The position numbers were made by a program, and so were the translations under genes. From positions 1,556,777-1,620,776 of the forward strand of contig NZ_CAIT01000006.1 in the NCBI RefSeq assembly GCF_000296815.2: DNA of 64,000 nt. Reading direction: 5' to 3'. Below, one piece after another: positions 33,552-41,766 of the stretch. The first letter of the stretch is position 1; each line of letters starts with the position of its first letter. The stretch is from Fibrisoma limi BUZ 3. Its GTDB lineage: Bacteria > Bacteroidota > Bacteroidia > Cytophagales > Spirosomataceae. The notes beneath the pieces were generated by a model, which was given only the letters and a program-made list of their open reading frames with translations, was not told the DNA's origin and did no database searches.

Positions 33552-34559
33552 ATGAAGCCGAAGTACGTTAGAATCAGCCTTATACTCTATGTTGTAATGA
33601 ACTGGCTTTATTCGTTCTCGGCCACTGAATATTGGTTCATTGGTATTTTTATTACACTGTATGTGCTCTACATCCGGCGCACTTTCCGGGTGGCTCGGCA
33701 GCTCAATACGTCGGCCTGGGGCGTTATTCCTAAATTTTTCCTGCGCAGTACATACCTGGCCCTGATGTTACTGGCCTTGCAGGGTCCTTTGTTCGGCGAA
33801 GGCGAGCGCAATGTGGCTACAGTGGGCCGGGATGTATATCTGCTGGTCGATGTTTCACGCTCCATGGATGCCAGTGATATCGTACCTACCCGACTGGAAC
33901 GGGTAAAATACGACATTCAGCAGTTAGCCGATACGCTCCCTTCCGACCGCTTCGGGCTCATCCTGACTGCATCTGAATCGTTTGTATTGTCGCCCCTTAC
34001 GGCCGATCACGAAGCCTTTAAGCGATTTGTTCAGGATGTACGTACCAGCATACCCGCCCGGGGAGGGACCGATCTCTGCAACGCGCTGGAACTGGCCCGC
34101 CAGAAACTCCTGACCGACCCCAGTACGCGCCAGAGTACCAAAGCCATTGTTCTGTTCAGCGATGGTGAAAACTTCGGCCCCTGCGACCGCGCTGGGCTGG
34201 CCCGGCTCCGAACGTTTGGGCTTCCACTCATTACGGTGGGGATCGGCACCGAGTCGGGATCGTCGATTCGGGCGGGACGTGATTTTGTTCGCGACGACCA
34301 GCGGCAGATCGTCCGTACCCGACTAAACCGGTCGTTTCTGCAAAGCCTGGCCAGCGATGGCCGGGGGCAGTATCTTGAAGCTGACGCCGAAGGCCGGTAC
34401 GTTAATGAACTGGCGGGTATGCTCCGTTCGCTGCCCGGCCGGACAATCGATCAGAACCGGGTACTCATTGCCACCAATAAATATTATTATTTCCTGCTGG
34501 CGGCCCTGGGTTTGCTGGCATTTGATCTGCTCGTTATCATCCGGACGTTTTGGCTGTAA
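33552..34559 (+). CDS. VWA-domain membrane protein (BatB-like)
   Basis: 335 aa from the ATG at 33552. Two N-terminal hydrophobic segments, a von Willebrand A domain (about 90-290) with MIDAS motif DVSRSMD (D100), and a C-terminal anchor (YYYFLLAALGLLAFDLLVII). The layout is that of Bat (aerotolerance) proteins, which work with a TPR partner; one follows 57 nt downstream. The usual MoxR ATPase and BatA genes are not adjacent, so this may be a reduced Bat locus. Role in the envelope or stress is inference. Confidence 0.85.
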   Translation: MKPKYVRISLILYVVMNWLYSFSATEYWFIGIFITLYVLYIRRTFRVARQLNTSAWGVIPKFFLRSTYLALMLLALQGPLFGEGERNVATVGRDVYLLVDVSRSMDASDIVPTRLERVKYDIQQLADTLPSDRFGLILTASESFVLSPLTADHEAFKRFVQDVRTSIPARGGTDLCNALELARQKLLTDPSTRQSTKAIVLFSDGENFGPCDRAGLARLRTFGLPLITVGIGTESGSSIRAGRDFVRDDQRQIVRTRLNRSFLQSLASDGRGQYLEADAEGRYVNELAGMLRSLPGRTIDQNRVLIATNKYYYFLLAALGLLAFDLLVIIRTFWL

Positions 34560-34584
34560 GGCAGACTTTTTTGAACTTTCGTCT

Positions 34585-34592
34585 TACTTTTG
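34585..34592 (+). promoter_or_regulatory. -7 promoter box upstream of TPR gene
   Basis: TACTTTTG matches TAnnTTTG exactly and lies 24 nt before the ATG at 34616. No TTTG at the ideal distance upstream was found, so the site is only a candidate. Confidence 0.35.
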
Positions 34593-34615
34593 CCCCCTAC
34601 GTACGTTCATAGACT

Positions 34616-35311
34616 ATGATTTATCTCTTCATTGCCCTTTGGTTATGGTGGGAAGAGCCCCTTTTGCTGAACCAGATTTCGCTTAACAACCAGGCTCGCC
34701 AGGAAGCGGAAGCGGCTTACAAAGCAGGTGACTATGTCCGTGCTCTCAATCGCTACGCCTACCTGAGCCGGTTGACGACGACCATTGATCCGGCCGTTCG
34801 CCTGAATCTGGGTCATACGTACTTTCACCTCGGTCGATACAGTAAAGCCAAGCCACAGTACGAAAACCTGCTTCGCTCCGACCGCCCCGATTTGCGAACT
34901 GTGGCGGCTACGCAACTGGGTGTTATTGCCTGCCTACGCCGTGATAGCGCCACCGCCCTGTCGCTCTTTCGACAGGCGTTACTGGAAGACCCCAATAATG
35001 AACCCGCCAGGTATAATTTTGAGTTAGTAAAACAGCGGTATTCGGAAAAATCACCGGCTCCCAATCCCCGAACGAAATCATCCACCAAACAGCCCCAGCA
35101 GGTTAACAAACCTAAACCGATGGGGGGACAGTTGGTAGAGCGGTCGGATCGTCAGGACGATCTGCTACGTCGGTTCCGGCAGCTAAACCTAACCGAAGAG
35201 CAGGCGCTGCAACTGCTGAATGCCATGCAAGCCGATGATCTGCCCTATCCGCTGATCCGGTCGACCCGGCGCTCCGACTTGGAAACCGCAACGTCCGGCA
35301 ACCGCTGGTAA
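34616..35311 (+). CDS. TPR-repeat protein (Bat-associated)
   Basis: 231 aa. A short hydrophobic N-terminus (MIYLFIALWLWW) may be a signal anchor. Three or four TPR units occupy about 27-135 (ARQEAEAAYKAGDYVRALNR, LNLGHTYFHLGRYSKAKPQY, LFRQALLEDPNNEPARYNFE), followed by a Pro/Lys-rich linker and a charged C-terminus. It resembles BatC/BatE scaffolds and probably interacts with the upstream VWA protein. Confidence 0.8.
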   Translation: MIYLFIALWLWWEEPLLLNQISLNNQARQEAEAAYKAGDYVRALNRYAYLSRLTTTIDPAVRLNLGHTYFHLGRYSKAKPQYENLLRSDRPDLRTVAATQLGVIACLRRDSATALSLFRQALLEDPNNEPARYNFELVKQRYSEKSPAPNPRTKSSTKQPQQVNKPKPMGGQLVERSDRQDDLLRRFRQLNLTEEQALQLLNAMQADDLPYPLIRSTRRSDLETATSGNRW

Positions 35312-35332
35312 GTATCAACAACTAAAACCATC

Positions 35333-36508
35333 ATGAACGAAGTCGTTATTATTTCAGCCGTCCGGACGCCCATTGGCAGTTTCGGTGGCGCTTTATCGAC
35401 GTTGTCGGCAACGGACCTTGGGGCTGCGGCCATAAAAGGGGCGCTGGCCCGTGCGGGTGTGCAGCCCGATCAGGTCCAGGAAGTATACATGGGTAACGTA
35501 GTGTCGGCCAACCTGGGTCAGGCTCCGGCTAAGCAGGCCGCCCTGAAAGCCGGACTACCCGCCAGTGTGCCATGCACGACCATCAATAAAGTGTGCGCAT
35601 CGGGCACCAAAGCCATCATGCTGGCCGCCCAGTCCATTCAACTGGGTCTGGCCGATATTATCGTAGCGGGCGGTATGGAAAGTATGTCCAACACGCCCTA
35701 CTACGTTCCGAAAGCCCGGTTTGGCTATAAATACGGAAACGCTGAACTCGTTGACGGGCTGGCCCGGGATGGTCTGGTCGATGCCTACGATCAGTGCGCC
35801 ATGGGCGTTTTTGCCGATCAGACCGCAAAGCATTACGGCATCAGCCGGGAAGCACAGGATGCCTACACAGTACAGTCGTACCGCCGGACGGAAGCCAGTA
35901 CCCAGAACGACCAGTTTAAAGCGGAGATCGTTCCGGTTGAAGTAGCGGGCCGCAAAGGCAGCGTCACGGTTGCCGAAGACGAAGAATACAAGAACGTAAT
36001 TTACGATAAGATCCCGACCCTCAAGCCGGCTTTTACCCCCGACGGCACCGTAACGCCCGCCAGTTCGTCACCCATCAGCGATGGAGCCTCGGCGCTGGTC
36101 GTAATGAGCCGCCGGAAAGCCGACGAACTCGGCCTGAAACCACTGGCCCGAATTCTGGCCTATGCCGACGCGGAACAGGAACCTCAGTGGTTCACGACAG
36201 CCCCAACAAAGGCCGTTCCACTGGCCCTGGAGCGCGCTGGTCTCAAAGCCGACGACATTGACTACTACGAGGTAAACGAAGCGTTCGCCGTTGTACCCCT
36301 GGCGTTCAGCGAAGTCGTGGGTGTGCCGCAGGAAAAGCTGAACGTATTCGGAGGAGCCGTTTCCATTGGTCACCCGCTGGGTGCATCGGGAGCCCGGATC
36401 GTAACAACCCTGACGAACGTTCTTCAGCAGAACGGGGGCCGCTACGGTGCCGTTGGTATCTGCAACGGGGGCGGGGGTGCTTCGGCACTGGTGCTGGAGA
36501 AACTGTAA
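35333..36508 (+). CDS. Acetyl-CoA C-acetyltransferase (thiolase)
   Basis: 391 aa, the usual length. The acyl-accepting Cys is C88 (NKVCASGTKA), with catalytic His347 (SIGHPLGASGARI) and Cys377 (GICNGGGGASA); NEAFA is also present. It joins two acetyl-CoA to acetoacetyl-CoA or cleaves it, in the cytoplasm. No other beta-oxidation or ketone gene is adjacent. It lies 21 nt after the TPR gene and may share its transcript. Confidence 0.95.
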   Translation: MNEVVIISAVRTPIGSFGGALSTLSATDLGAAAIKGALARAGVQPDQVQEVYMGNVVSANLGQAPAKQAALKAGLPASVPCTTINKVCASGTKAIMLAAQSIQLGLADIIVAGGMESMSNTPYYVPKARFGYKYGNAELVDGLARDGLVDAYDQCAMGVFADQTAKHYGISREAQDAYTVQSYRRTEASTQNDQFKAEIVPVEVAGRKGSVTVAEDEEYKNVIYDKIPTLKPAFTPDGTVTPASSSPISDGASALVVMSRRKADELGLKPLARILAYADAEQEPQWFTTAPTKAVPLALERAGLKADDIDYYEVNEAFAVVPLAFSEVVGVPQEKLNVFGGAVSIGHPLGASGARIVTTLTNVLQQNGGRYGAVGICNGGGGASALVLEKL

Positions 36509-36512
36509 GTAC

Positions 36513-36534
36513 GTTTTCGGTTTACTGTTTTCGG
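36513..36534. repeat. GTTTTC/GTTTAC repeat, inverted copy in purC 5' end
   Basis: A 22-nt T-rich sequence (GTTTTCGGTTTAC followed by TGTTTTCGG) matches, in inverted orientation and 20 of 22 positions, the stretch 36740-36761 inside the first codons of purC. It belongs with the GTTTAC repeats at 33169-33248. The 205 nt between the copies holds no visible gene or riboswitch. Confidence 0.6.
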
Positions 36535-36732
36535 TAGCAGGCCATCATTACTCGTCTTGAGAGGCTGAGCACCTGACAAAAACCTAACTACTGGCCGAGG
36601 CAGCGTACCGGCTACATAGTAAACTCTATCAGCGTTCAAACGTCTTTTGACGGCGGCCGATTTTCTGAGAACGTGATTGATAACTTAACTTCTTTGATCA
36701 ACCCGACGTGAAAGGACGTAACTACTAACACA

Positions 36733-37716
36733 ATGACAACAGAAAACAGTAAACTGAAAACGCCAGCCATTCCGTCTAACGCCATTCATGAAACCAATTT
36801 TCAGTTCGACGGGCAACTGAGCTTCTACCGAGGCAAAGTGCGGGACGTATACGCTTTTCCCGACCGGCTCGTGATGATCGCCACCGATCGCATCTCGGCC
36901 TTTGACGTAGTGCTGCCCCGACCAATTCCGTACAAAGGCCAGGTACTGAACCAGACAGCCGCCTATTTCCTGCGGGCTACGGCCGATCTTGTCCCGAACT
37001 GGCTGATCGACGTTCCCGACCCGAACGTTAGCATCGGGTTGAAGTGCGAACCCTACGCGGTTGAGATGGTTGTGCGGGGCTATCTGGCGGGCCACGCCTG
37101 GCGGCAGTACCGTGATGGCCACCGCACCCTCTGCGGGGTACCCCTCCCTGATGGCCTGCGCGAGAACGACCGGCTACCTCAGCCCATCATCACCCCGACC
37201 ACCAAAGCCCACGAAGGTCACGACGAAGACATCAGCCGGGAGGAGATTATTGGTCGTGGTATCGTGAGCGAAGAAGAATACAGTCAGTTGGAGCAGTACG
37301 CCCTGGCCCTCTTCCAACGGGGCACGGAGATGGCCGCCAGACAGGGGTTGATCCTGGTCGACACCAAATACGAGTTCGGTAAACTCGATGGGCAGATCTA
37401 CCTCATCGACGAAGTCCATACGCCCGACTCGTCGCGGTACTTTTATGCCGACACCTATACCGAAAACTTACAAGCCGGGCAGCCGCAGAAACAATTGTCC
37501 AAAGAGTTTGTTAGGGAATGGCTGATTGCAAATAATTTTCAGGGTAAAACCGGCCAGACCGTACCGGAGATGAGTGACGAATGGGTAAACCAGATTACGA
37601 AGCGATACATTGAACTGTTTGAAACCGTTACGGGTCAGTCCTTTGAAACGGCACCGGAAGCTGATCCGCTGAATCGTATAGAAACGGCCATCCGGCAAGC
37701 CCTTACAAACGCCTAA
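36733..37716 (+). CDS. purC: Phosphoribosylaminoimidazole-succinocarboxamide synthase
   Basis: 327 aa. It ligates aspartate to CAIR with ATP, step 7 of purine synthesis. Family motifs: [11 protein letters not shown] near the N-terminus (phosphate loop), [36 protein letters not shown] and [13 protein letters not shown]. It is longer than the E. coli form (about 237 aa), as in the SAICAR synthase type of Bacteroidota and yeast. The first dozen codons coincide with a dispersed intergenic repeat, so the N-terminal residues ([11 protein letters not shown]) may have been acquired recently. No other purine gene is near. Confidence 0.96.
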   Translation: MTTENSKLKTPAIPSNAIHETNFQFDGQLSFYRGKVRDVYAFPDRLVMIATDRISAFDVVLPRPIPYKGQVLNQTAAYFLRATADLVPNWLIDVPDPNVSIGLKCEPYAVEMVVRGYLAGHAWRQYRDGHRTLCGVPLPDGLRENDRLPQPIITPTTKAHEGHDEDISREEIIGRGIVSEEEYSQLEQYALALFQRGTEMAARQGLILVDTKYEFGKLDGQIYLIDEVHTPDSSRYFYADTYTENLQAGQPQKQLSKEFVREWLIANNFQGKTGQTVPEMSDEWVNQITKRYIELFETVTGQSFETAPEADPLNRIETAIRQALTNA

Positions 37717-37799
37717 CCCACGGGGCCCCTACGGTCATGAATCGGTTTTACATTGTAGCTTATTCGTTTTACTTTTAGGCCCGGAACCTTTTGCAACGC

Positions 37800-38219
37800 A
37801 TGAATTACACAATTGAAAAGAATGAGCAGTATGCCCTGATTCGGCTGACAGAGAGCGAATTTTCGGGTGATGTGCCAACTGATTTTGAAACACTGAGCCG
37901 CAGTCTCTTCCGGGAGGGCTATAGCAACATTATCGTTGATATGACGCCGATTCAGGCAGTGGATAATGCAGGCATTATGGCGATTCGCAAGATTAACCGG
38001 CAGTGCGTCAATGAAGTTGGTTTGCTCGTTTTAGTTACGAAACGTGATGAGTTAATTGAAACCCTGGATACGGCCAATATCAGCGACCTGACCATTCTTC
38101 CGACGGTTGAAGAGGCCATTGACGCCGTATTCATGAATGAACTGGAAAACGATTTCCGCAGCGAGGACGACGATGAGTATGAGGGAGGGGTCAGCAGCGG
38201 CCGGGACACCGATTTCTAG
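37800..38219 (+). CDS. STAS-domain protein (anti-anti-sigma-like)
   Basis: 139 aa from the ATG at 37800. A STAS fold occupies 1-110 (YALIRLTESEFSGDV, IIVDMTPIQAVDNAGIMAI), followed by a strongly acidic tail (ENDFRSEDDDEYEG). The segment usually holding the phosphorylatable Ser (DSSG-like) reads VDNAGIMAI, so the Ser is replaced by Asn-Ala and regulation by phosphorylation is unlikely. The 3' end overlaps the RNase Z start by 47 nt. Confidence 0.85.
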   Translation: MNYTIEKNEQYALIRLTESEFSGDVPTDFETLSRSLFREGYSNIIVDMTPIQAVDNAGIMAIRKINRQCVNEVGLLVLVTKRDELIETLDTANISDLTILPTVEEAIDAVFMNELENDFRSEDDDEYEGGVSSGRDTDF

Positions 38220-39189
38220 CGTAAACCACGGCCAGCCGGACCCTGCCGGACGGACTTCGGTTCATTCCTTCGCGCTCACGATTCTGGGCGCGGGCTCAGC
38301 TACGCCCACGCTGGGCCGTCATCCGACGGCCCAGCTCCTGACAGTTGGTAATGAGTACATGCTGATTGACTGTGGTGAAGGCACCCAGTTTCGACTCATT
38401 GAACAGAAGATTCGCCCCGGGCGTCTTCGCTACATTTTTATCAGCCACCTCCACGGCGATCATTATTTCGGCCTGCCCCCGCTCCTGTCGACGCTGAACC
38501 TGTCGGGACGTACGGAAGACCTGTACCTGTTCGGACCGCAGGGATTGGATGAGGTCCTGACAACCATGTTCAGGGTGTCCGACACGCGGCTCGGCTACCC
38601 GCTTCACTTTCAGCCGGTCGATACCGGCAATCCGACGCTGCTCCTGGATCATCCACAGTTGACAGTGACGTCGATTCCGCTCGAACACCGCATTGACTGT
38701 TCCGGCTATCTGTTTCAGGAGAAACCTCATAAGCTCCGACTGCTGCGTGAACGCCTGCCCGACGACGTACCGGTAACGTATCTGAAACAACTGAAAGAAG
38801 GCTTTGATATTCTGGACGAAACCGGTCAGGTACTTTACTCAGCCACCGACTACACAGAGGCTGGTCCGCCGGCCCGGTCCTACGCCTACTGCTCGGATAC
38901 GCGTTACAACGAATTCCTGATTCCGCAGCTACAGGGTGTGGATTTGCTCTACCATGAAGCTACCTTCCTGGAAGACAACGCTCAGCGGGCAACCGAGGTA
39001 TTCCACTCCACGGCGCAGCAGGCGGCTACTATTGCAGCCAGAGCCGGGGCCGGCCGGTTACTGATTGGCCATTTTTCATCCCGCTACAAAAAATTTGACC
39101 CCTTTCTGATCGAGGCCCGCACCGTTTTCCCGGAAACGTATCTGGCGGTCGAAGGCGAAACGCTCGAAATAAACAAGTGGGCGCATTAA
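38173..39189 (+). CDS. rnz: Ribonuclease Z
   Basis: 338 aa, a metallo-beta-lactamase fold nuclease that trims the 3' trailers of tRNA precursors. Metal ligands appear in SHLHGDH (from about residue 91), YCSDTRYN, HEATF and IGHFSSRY; the beginning LTILGAGSATPTLGRHPTAQ is typical. It matters here because the tRNAs in this window lack an encoded CCA. The start is taken at ATG 38173, inside the STAS gene; ATG 38179 is equally possible. The first 40 residues are poorly conserved. Confidence 0.95.
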   Translation: MSMREGSAAAGTPISSVNHGQPDPAGRTSVHSFALTILGAGSATPTLGRHPTAQLLTVGNEYMLIDCGEGTQFRLIEQKIRPGRLRYIFISHLHGDHYFGLPPLLSTLNLSGRTEDLYLFGPQGLDEVLTTMFRVSDTRLGYPLHFQPVDTGNPTLLLDHPQLTVTSIPLEHRIDCSGYLFQEKPHKLRLLRERLPDDVPVTYLKQLKEGFDILDETGQVLYSATDYTEAGPPARSYAYCSDTRYNEFLIPQLQGVDLLYHEATFLEDNAQRATEVFHSTAQQAATIAARAGAGRLLIGHFSSRYKKFDPFLIEARTVFPETYLAVEGETLEINKWAH

Positions 39190-39194
39190 CTTTG
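39187..39194 (+). promoter_or_regulatory. -7 promoter box upstream of cdaA
   Basis: TAACTTTG fits TAnnTTTG and begins in the last nucleotides of the RNase Z stop codon, 24 nt before the cdaA ATG. No -33 TTTG at the proper distance was found. Confidence 0.35.
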
Positions 39195-39218
39195 CACCTA
39201 CCCGAACCTTACCACAAA

Positions 39219-40046
39219 ATGTTTTTGTTCCGATTAGGCTTTCTCGATGTAGGCTGGCTCGATATTCTCGACATCCTGCTGGTTGCTGTTTTGATTTACC
39301 AGATTTACAACCTGCTCCGGGGTAGCGTAGCCAGTCGGGTGTTTGTCGGGTATCTGTTAATCTACCTGCTTTACCTTGTAGTTAAAGCACTGGGACTTAA
39401 CCTACTGACCACCATTCTGGAGTATTTTATCAGCGTGGGAGCTCTCGCGCTGATCATTATTTTTCAGCAGGAAATCCGGCGCTTTCTCCTCCTGATCGGC
39501 AAATCGACGAACGTAGTCAACAACCGGTTGATGCGCCGGTGGCTGCTTCGGCAACCTTATTTACCCGAATCGATTACGCCCCTCAAGCCTATTGTCGACG
39601 CCTGCAAAACCCTGAGCGCCGAGTTTTCGGGCGGGCTGATCGTTATTGAACGGAACGATGATCTGGATAAATACGTACAAACAGGCGAGTTAATCAACGC
39701 TAACCTGTCGAAACAGCTCCTGCTCTCGATTTTCAGCCAGTACAGCCCCCTGCACGACGGGGCCGTTATCATCAGCAATGGACGTATTGTGGCAGCTCGC
39801 TGCATCCTGCCCGTATCTGACGACGACGTACTGCCACCGGCGCTGGGCTTCCGCCACCGGGCGGCTCTGGGCATGTGCGAAGCCACCGACGCGGCTGTGA
39901 TTGCCGTATCGGAGGAAACCGGCCGACTGGCGCTGGCTATCAATGGCGAACTATCGACCAACCTGAGCCTGCCCGAGCTGGAAAGCCGACTGGATAAGTA
40001 CCTGAACGAACCGGGCCTTAAACCACTGGGCAACATTACGCCCTGA
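39219..40046 (+). CDS. cdaA: Diadenylate cyclase (c-di-AMP synthase)
   Basis: 275 aa. Three N-terminal membrane helices (about 10-90) are followed by a DAC domain (about 95-245) with motif PLHDGAVII (D180-G-A) and RHRAA (R212-H213-R214), the ATP-binding and catalytic signatures. It makes cyclic di-AMP, which controls osmolyte and potassium balance and cell wall homeostasis. The typical companion cdaR is not adjacent. ATG 39219 is used because it starts the first membrane helix. Confidence 0.95.
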   Translation: MFLFRLGFLDVGWLDILDILLVAVLIYQIYNLLRGSVASRVFVGYLLIYLLYLVVKALGLNLLTTILEYFISVGALALIIIFQQEIRRFLLLIGKSTNVVNNRLMRRWLLRQPYLPESITPLKPIVDACKTLSAEFSGGLIVIERNDDLDKYVQTGELINANLSKQLLLSIFSQYSPLHDGAVIISNGRIVAARCILPVSDDDVLPPALGFRHRAALGMCEATDAAVIAVSEETGRLALAINGELSTNLSLPELESRLDKYLNEPGLKPLGNITP

Positions 40047-40104
40047 GCAGTCCGTCAAAACCATTGCTTACCTGGATCGTTAGGTGTTCATACATCAACG
40101 ATCT

Positions 40105-40851
40105 ATGAACGCTAATCGCTTCTTTGCTGCGCTCACGATTGCGCTACTAACCGGTTCTATTCAGGCTCAGGCCCAGGTTCGGCTCGACCTGGAATCGGGC
40201 CTTGTCCTCGGCACTCCCTACAATAACGTACGGATACCCAATCAGGGGGGTACGAAATTTAACCTGGCCGAGGATCTATCGGTGAAGCCCAAGGTCTTTT
40301 ACCGCATTCGGCTGGGATACACGATTGCGGATCGGCATACTATTTCGGCACTATACGCTCCGCTGACCGTTCGGTATGAAGGCGCGTTTCCTCAGGCAGT
40401 GAACTATAACAATGTTGTTTTCCCGGCCGATAGGGCTACTACGGCTTATTATACCTTTAACTCGTACCGACTGACGTACCGCTACGATTTTGTACGGAGT
40501 GAACGCTGGCGTGTTGGGGCAGGCTTCACGGCTAAAATCCGGGATGCCAACGTCCGGCTGGTGAGCGAAAACCGGGATACAGGCTACGACAATGTGGGGT
40601 TCGTGCCGCTGCTCAATTTTTACGCGGCCTACCGGCCTACGGAGCAGTGGTCCATTCTGGTAGAGGGCGATGCGCTGGGCTCCCGATTTGGACGGGCGGA
40701 GGATATATTTGCCGGTCTTGCGTACCGGCTTAGTCCAGCGGTTGGCCTGAAAGCCGGCTACCGGGTTGTAGAAGGTGGCGCCGACGTCGACGAAGTGTAC
40801 AACTTTACGTGGATCAACTACGCATCAGTGGGGTTGTTGGTTAGTTTTTAA
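40105..40851 (+). CDS. Putative outer membrane beta-barrel protein
   Basis: 248 aa from the ATG at 40105 (GTG at 40084 would only lengthen the signal). Signal peptide ends QAQAQ (about 24). Amphipathic beta strands with alternating aromatic residues (YRIRLGYTIADRHTISALYAPL, RLTYRYDFVRSERWRVGAGF, YASVGLLVSF at the end) suggest a barrel of roughly ten strands. No specific family identified. Confidence 0.75.
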   Translation: MNANRFFAALTIALLTGSIQAQAQVRLDLESGLVLGTPYNNVRIPNQGGTKFNLAEDLSVKPKVFYRIRLGYTIADRHTISALYAPLTVRYEGAFPQAVNYNNVVFPADRATTAYYTFNSYRLTYRYDFVRSERWRVGAGFTAKIRDANVRLVSENRDTGYDNVGFVPLLNFYAAYRPTEQWSILVEGDALGSRFGRAEDIFAGLAYRLSPAVGLKAGYRVVEGGADVDEVYNFTWINYASVGLLVSF

Positions 40852-40852
40852 A

Positions 40853-40924
40853 AAGAAAGGAGGAAAGGGAGGAGGGAGGAAAGGAGAAAAGGGTTTTGCC
40901 TATTCCTTTCTTTCCTCCTTTCTT
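40853..40924. terminator. Purine-rich bidirectional terminator
   Basis: A perfect 15-bp inverted repeat, AAGAAAGGAGGAAAG (40853-40867) and its complement (40910-40924), starts right after the stop of the plus gene and touches the stop of the minus gene. The arms are all purine on one strand and the loop is 42 nt. T-runs are short, so termination is inferred from position. Confidence 0.5.
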
Positions 40925-41331
40925 CAATATTCCAGCATACCTGGCAGGGCTTTGGCCTGCTCAACAAAATCCGCGATCTGCTCCATCGATGGCGGACGCT
41001 GGGTGAACTGCCGGACATTATTGATTTCAATCAGTTTAGCGTGCAGGTTTTCGGGAGAACGATGCGCCAGTTCTTTTACGGTATCGACACCCGCTTCTTC
41101 CAGCAGGTCACTATACACACGACCAACCCCTTTGATGCGGGCCAGATCTGCCCGGTTAGCTAATTCAAGAATCATGGTAGCGTTGATACCGGCAGCCGAT
41201 GCCAGTGCTTTACGCCCCTCCGGAGTTTTAGCTGCTTCCAGTAAAGCACTGCTGTCGCCGAGACCCTGCGCTTTCAGTGCGTTTAGAACGGCGTTAGTAA
41301 TTCCACGCAGTTCTCCAAGAGTAATACTCAT
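40924..41331 (-). CDS. DUF4332 helix-hairpin-helix protein
   Basis: 135 aa, all helical. It contains a hairpin motif (ADLARIKGVGRVYSDLLEEAGVD, about 60-85) typical of DUF4332, a family thought to bind DNA or RNA non-specifically. No signal peptide. It converges with the barrel protein gene. Confidence 0.85.
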   Translation of the reverse strand: MSITLGELRGITNAVLNALKAQGLGDSSALLEAAKTPEGRKALASAAGINATMILELANRADLARIKGVGRVYSDLLEEAGVDTVKELAHRSPENLHAKLIEINNVRQFTQRPPSMEQIADFVEQAKALPGMLEY

Positions 41332-41398
41332 AATGAATAGGTTTTAGGTAAGCACATACGAAACGACTTGACCTTCAAGCCGCTATCTATTCGCTATT

Positions 41399-41575
41399 TT
41401 AGCGATTATTATATTTTCTCCTAATGTCGTTAATCAAAAATTTTTTCTGGGCCGTGAAGCTTTCGGGGTGCATCTGGCTGAACTCAGCTTCCCATTCGGC
41501 ATAACGCGCTGGCTCATTCGTCCGAAACTGATCGGCGTTAATCTTCTTCTGGGTCAGGTATTCTTCGAATGTCAT
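41399..41575 (-). CDS. Small conserved-looking protein, 58 aa
   Basis: Translates MTFEEYLTQKKINADQFRTN and ends FLINDIRRKYNNR. It is charged, helical and without a signal peptide. The coherent amino acid pattern (EPARYAEWEAEFSQMHPESF) indicates a real gene. It lies upstream of DUF4332 on the same strand (gap 67 nt), probably one transcript. Function unknown. Confidence 0.7.
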   Translation of the reverse strand: MTFEEYLTQKKINADQFRTNEPARYAEWEAEFSQMHPESFTAQKKFLINDIRRKYNNR

Positions 41576-41766
41576 ACGTACTTACTCTGCCTTTTTAGCA
41601 GGTTTGTTACAATCGTGTTTTGATCAATTATAGGATATGGTCGCCATGCAAGGCAGAAACCGGCAAGTTCAGGACAAAATGGCTGATCGACTGCCCTGGA
41701 TACATGAAGATAGTGTACTGGAACAGATGTTGGCGCAGTTCCCCTATCCAGATAAACAACATAGGT

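Noticed and set aside
36535-36732. Riboswitch upstream of purC
   Set aside because: No purine, THF or other aptamer core was recognised; only a short CGTC/GACG hairpin and the repeat copies are present.
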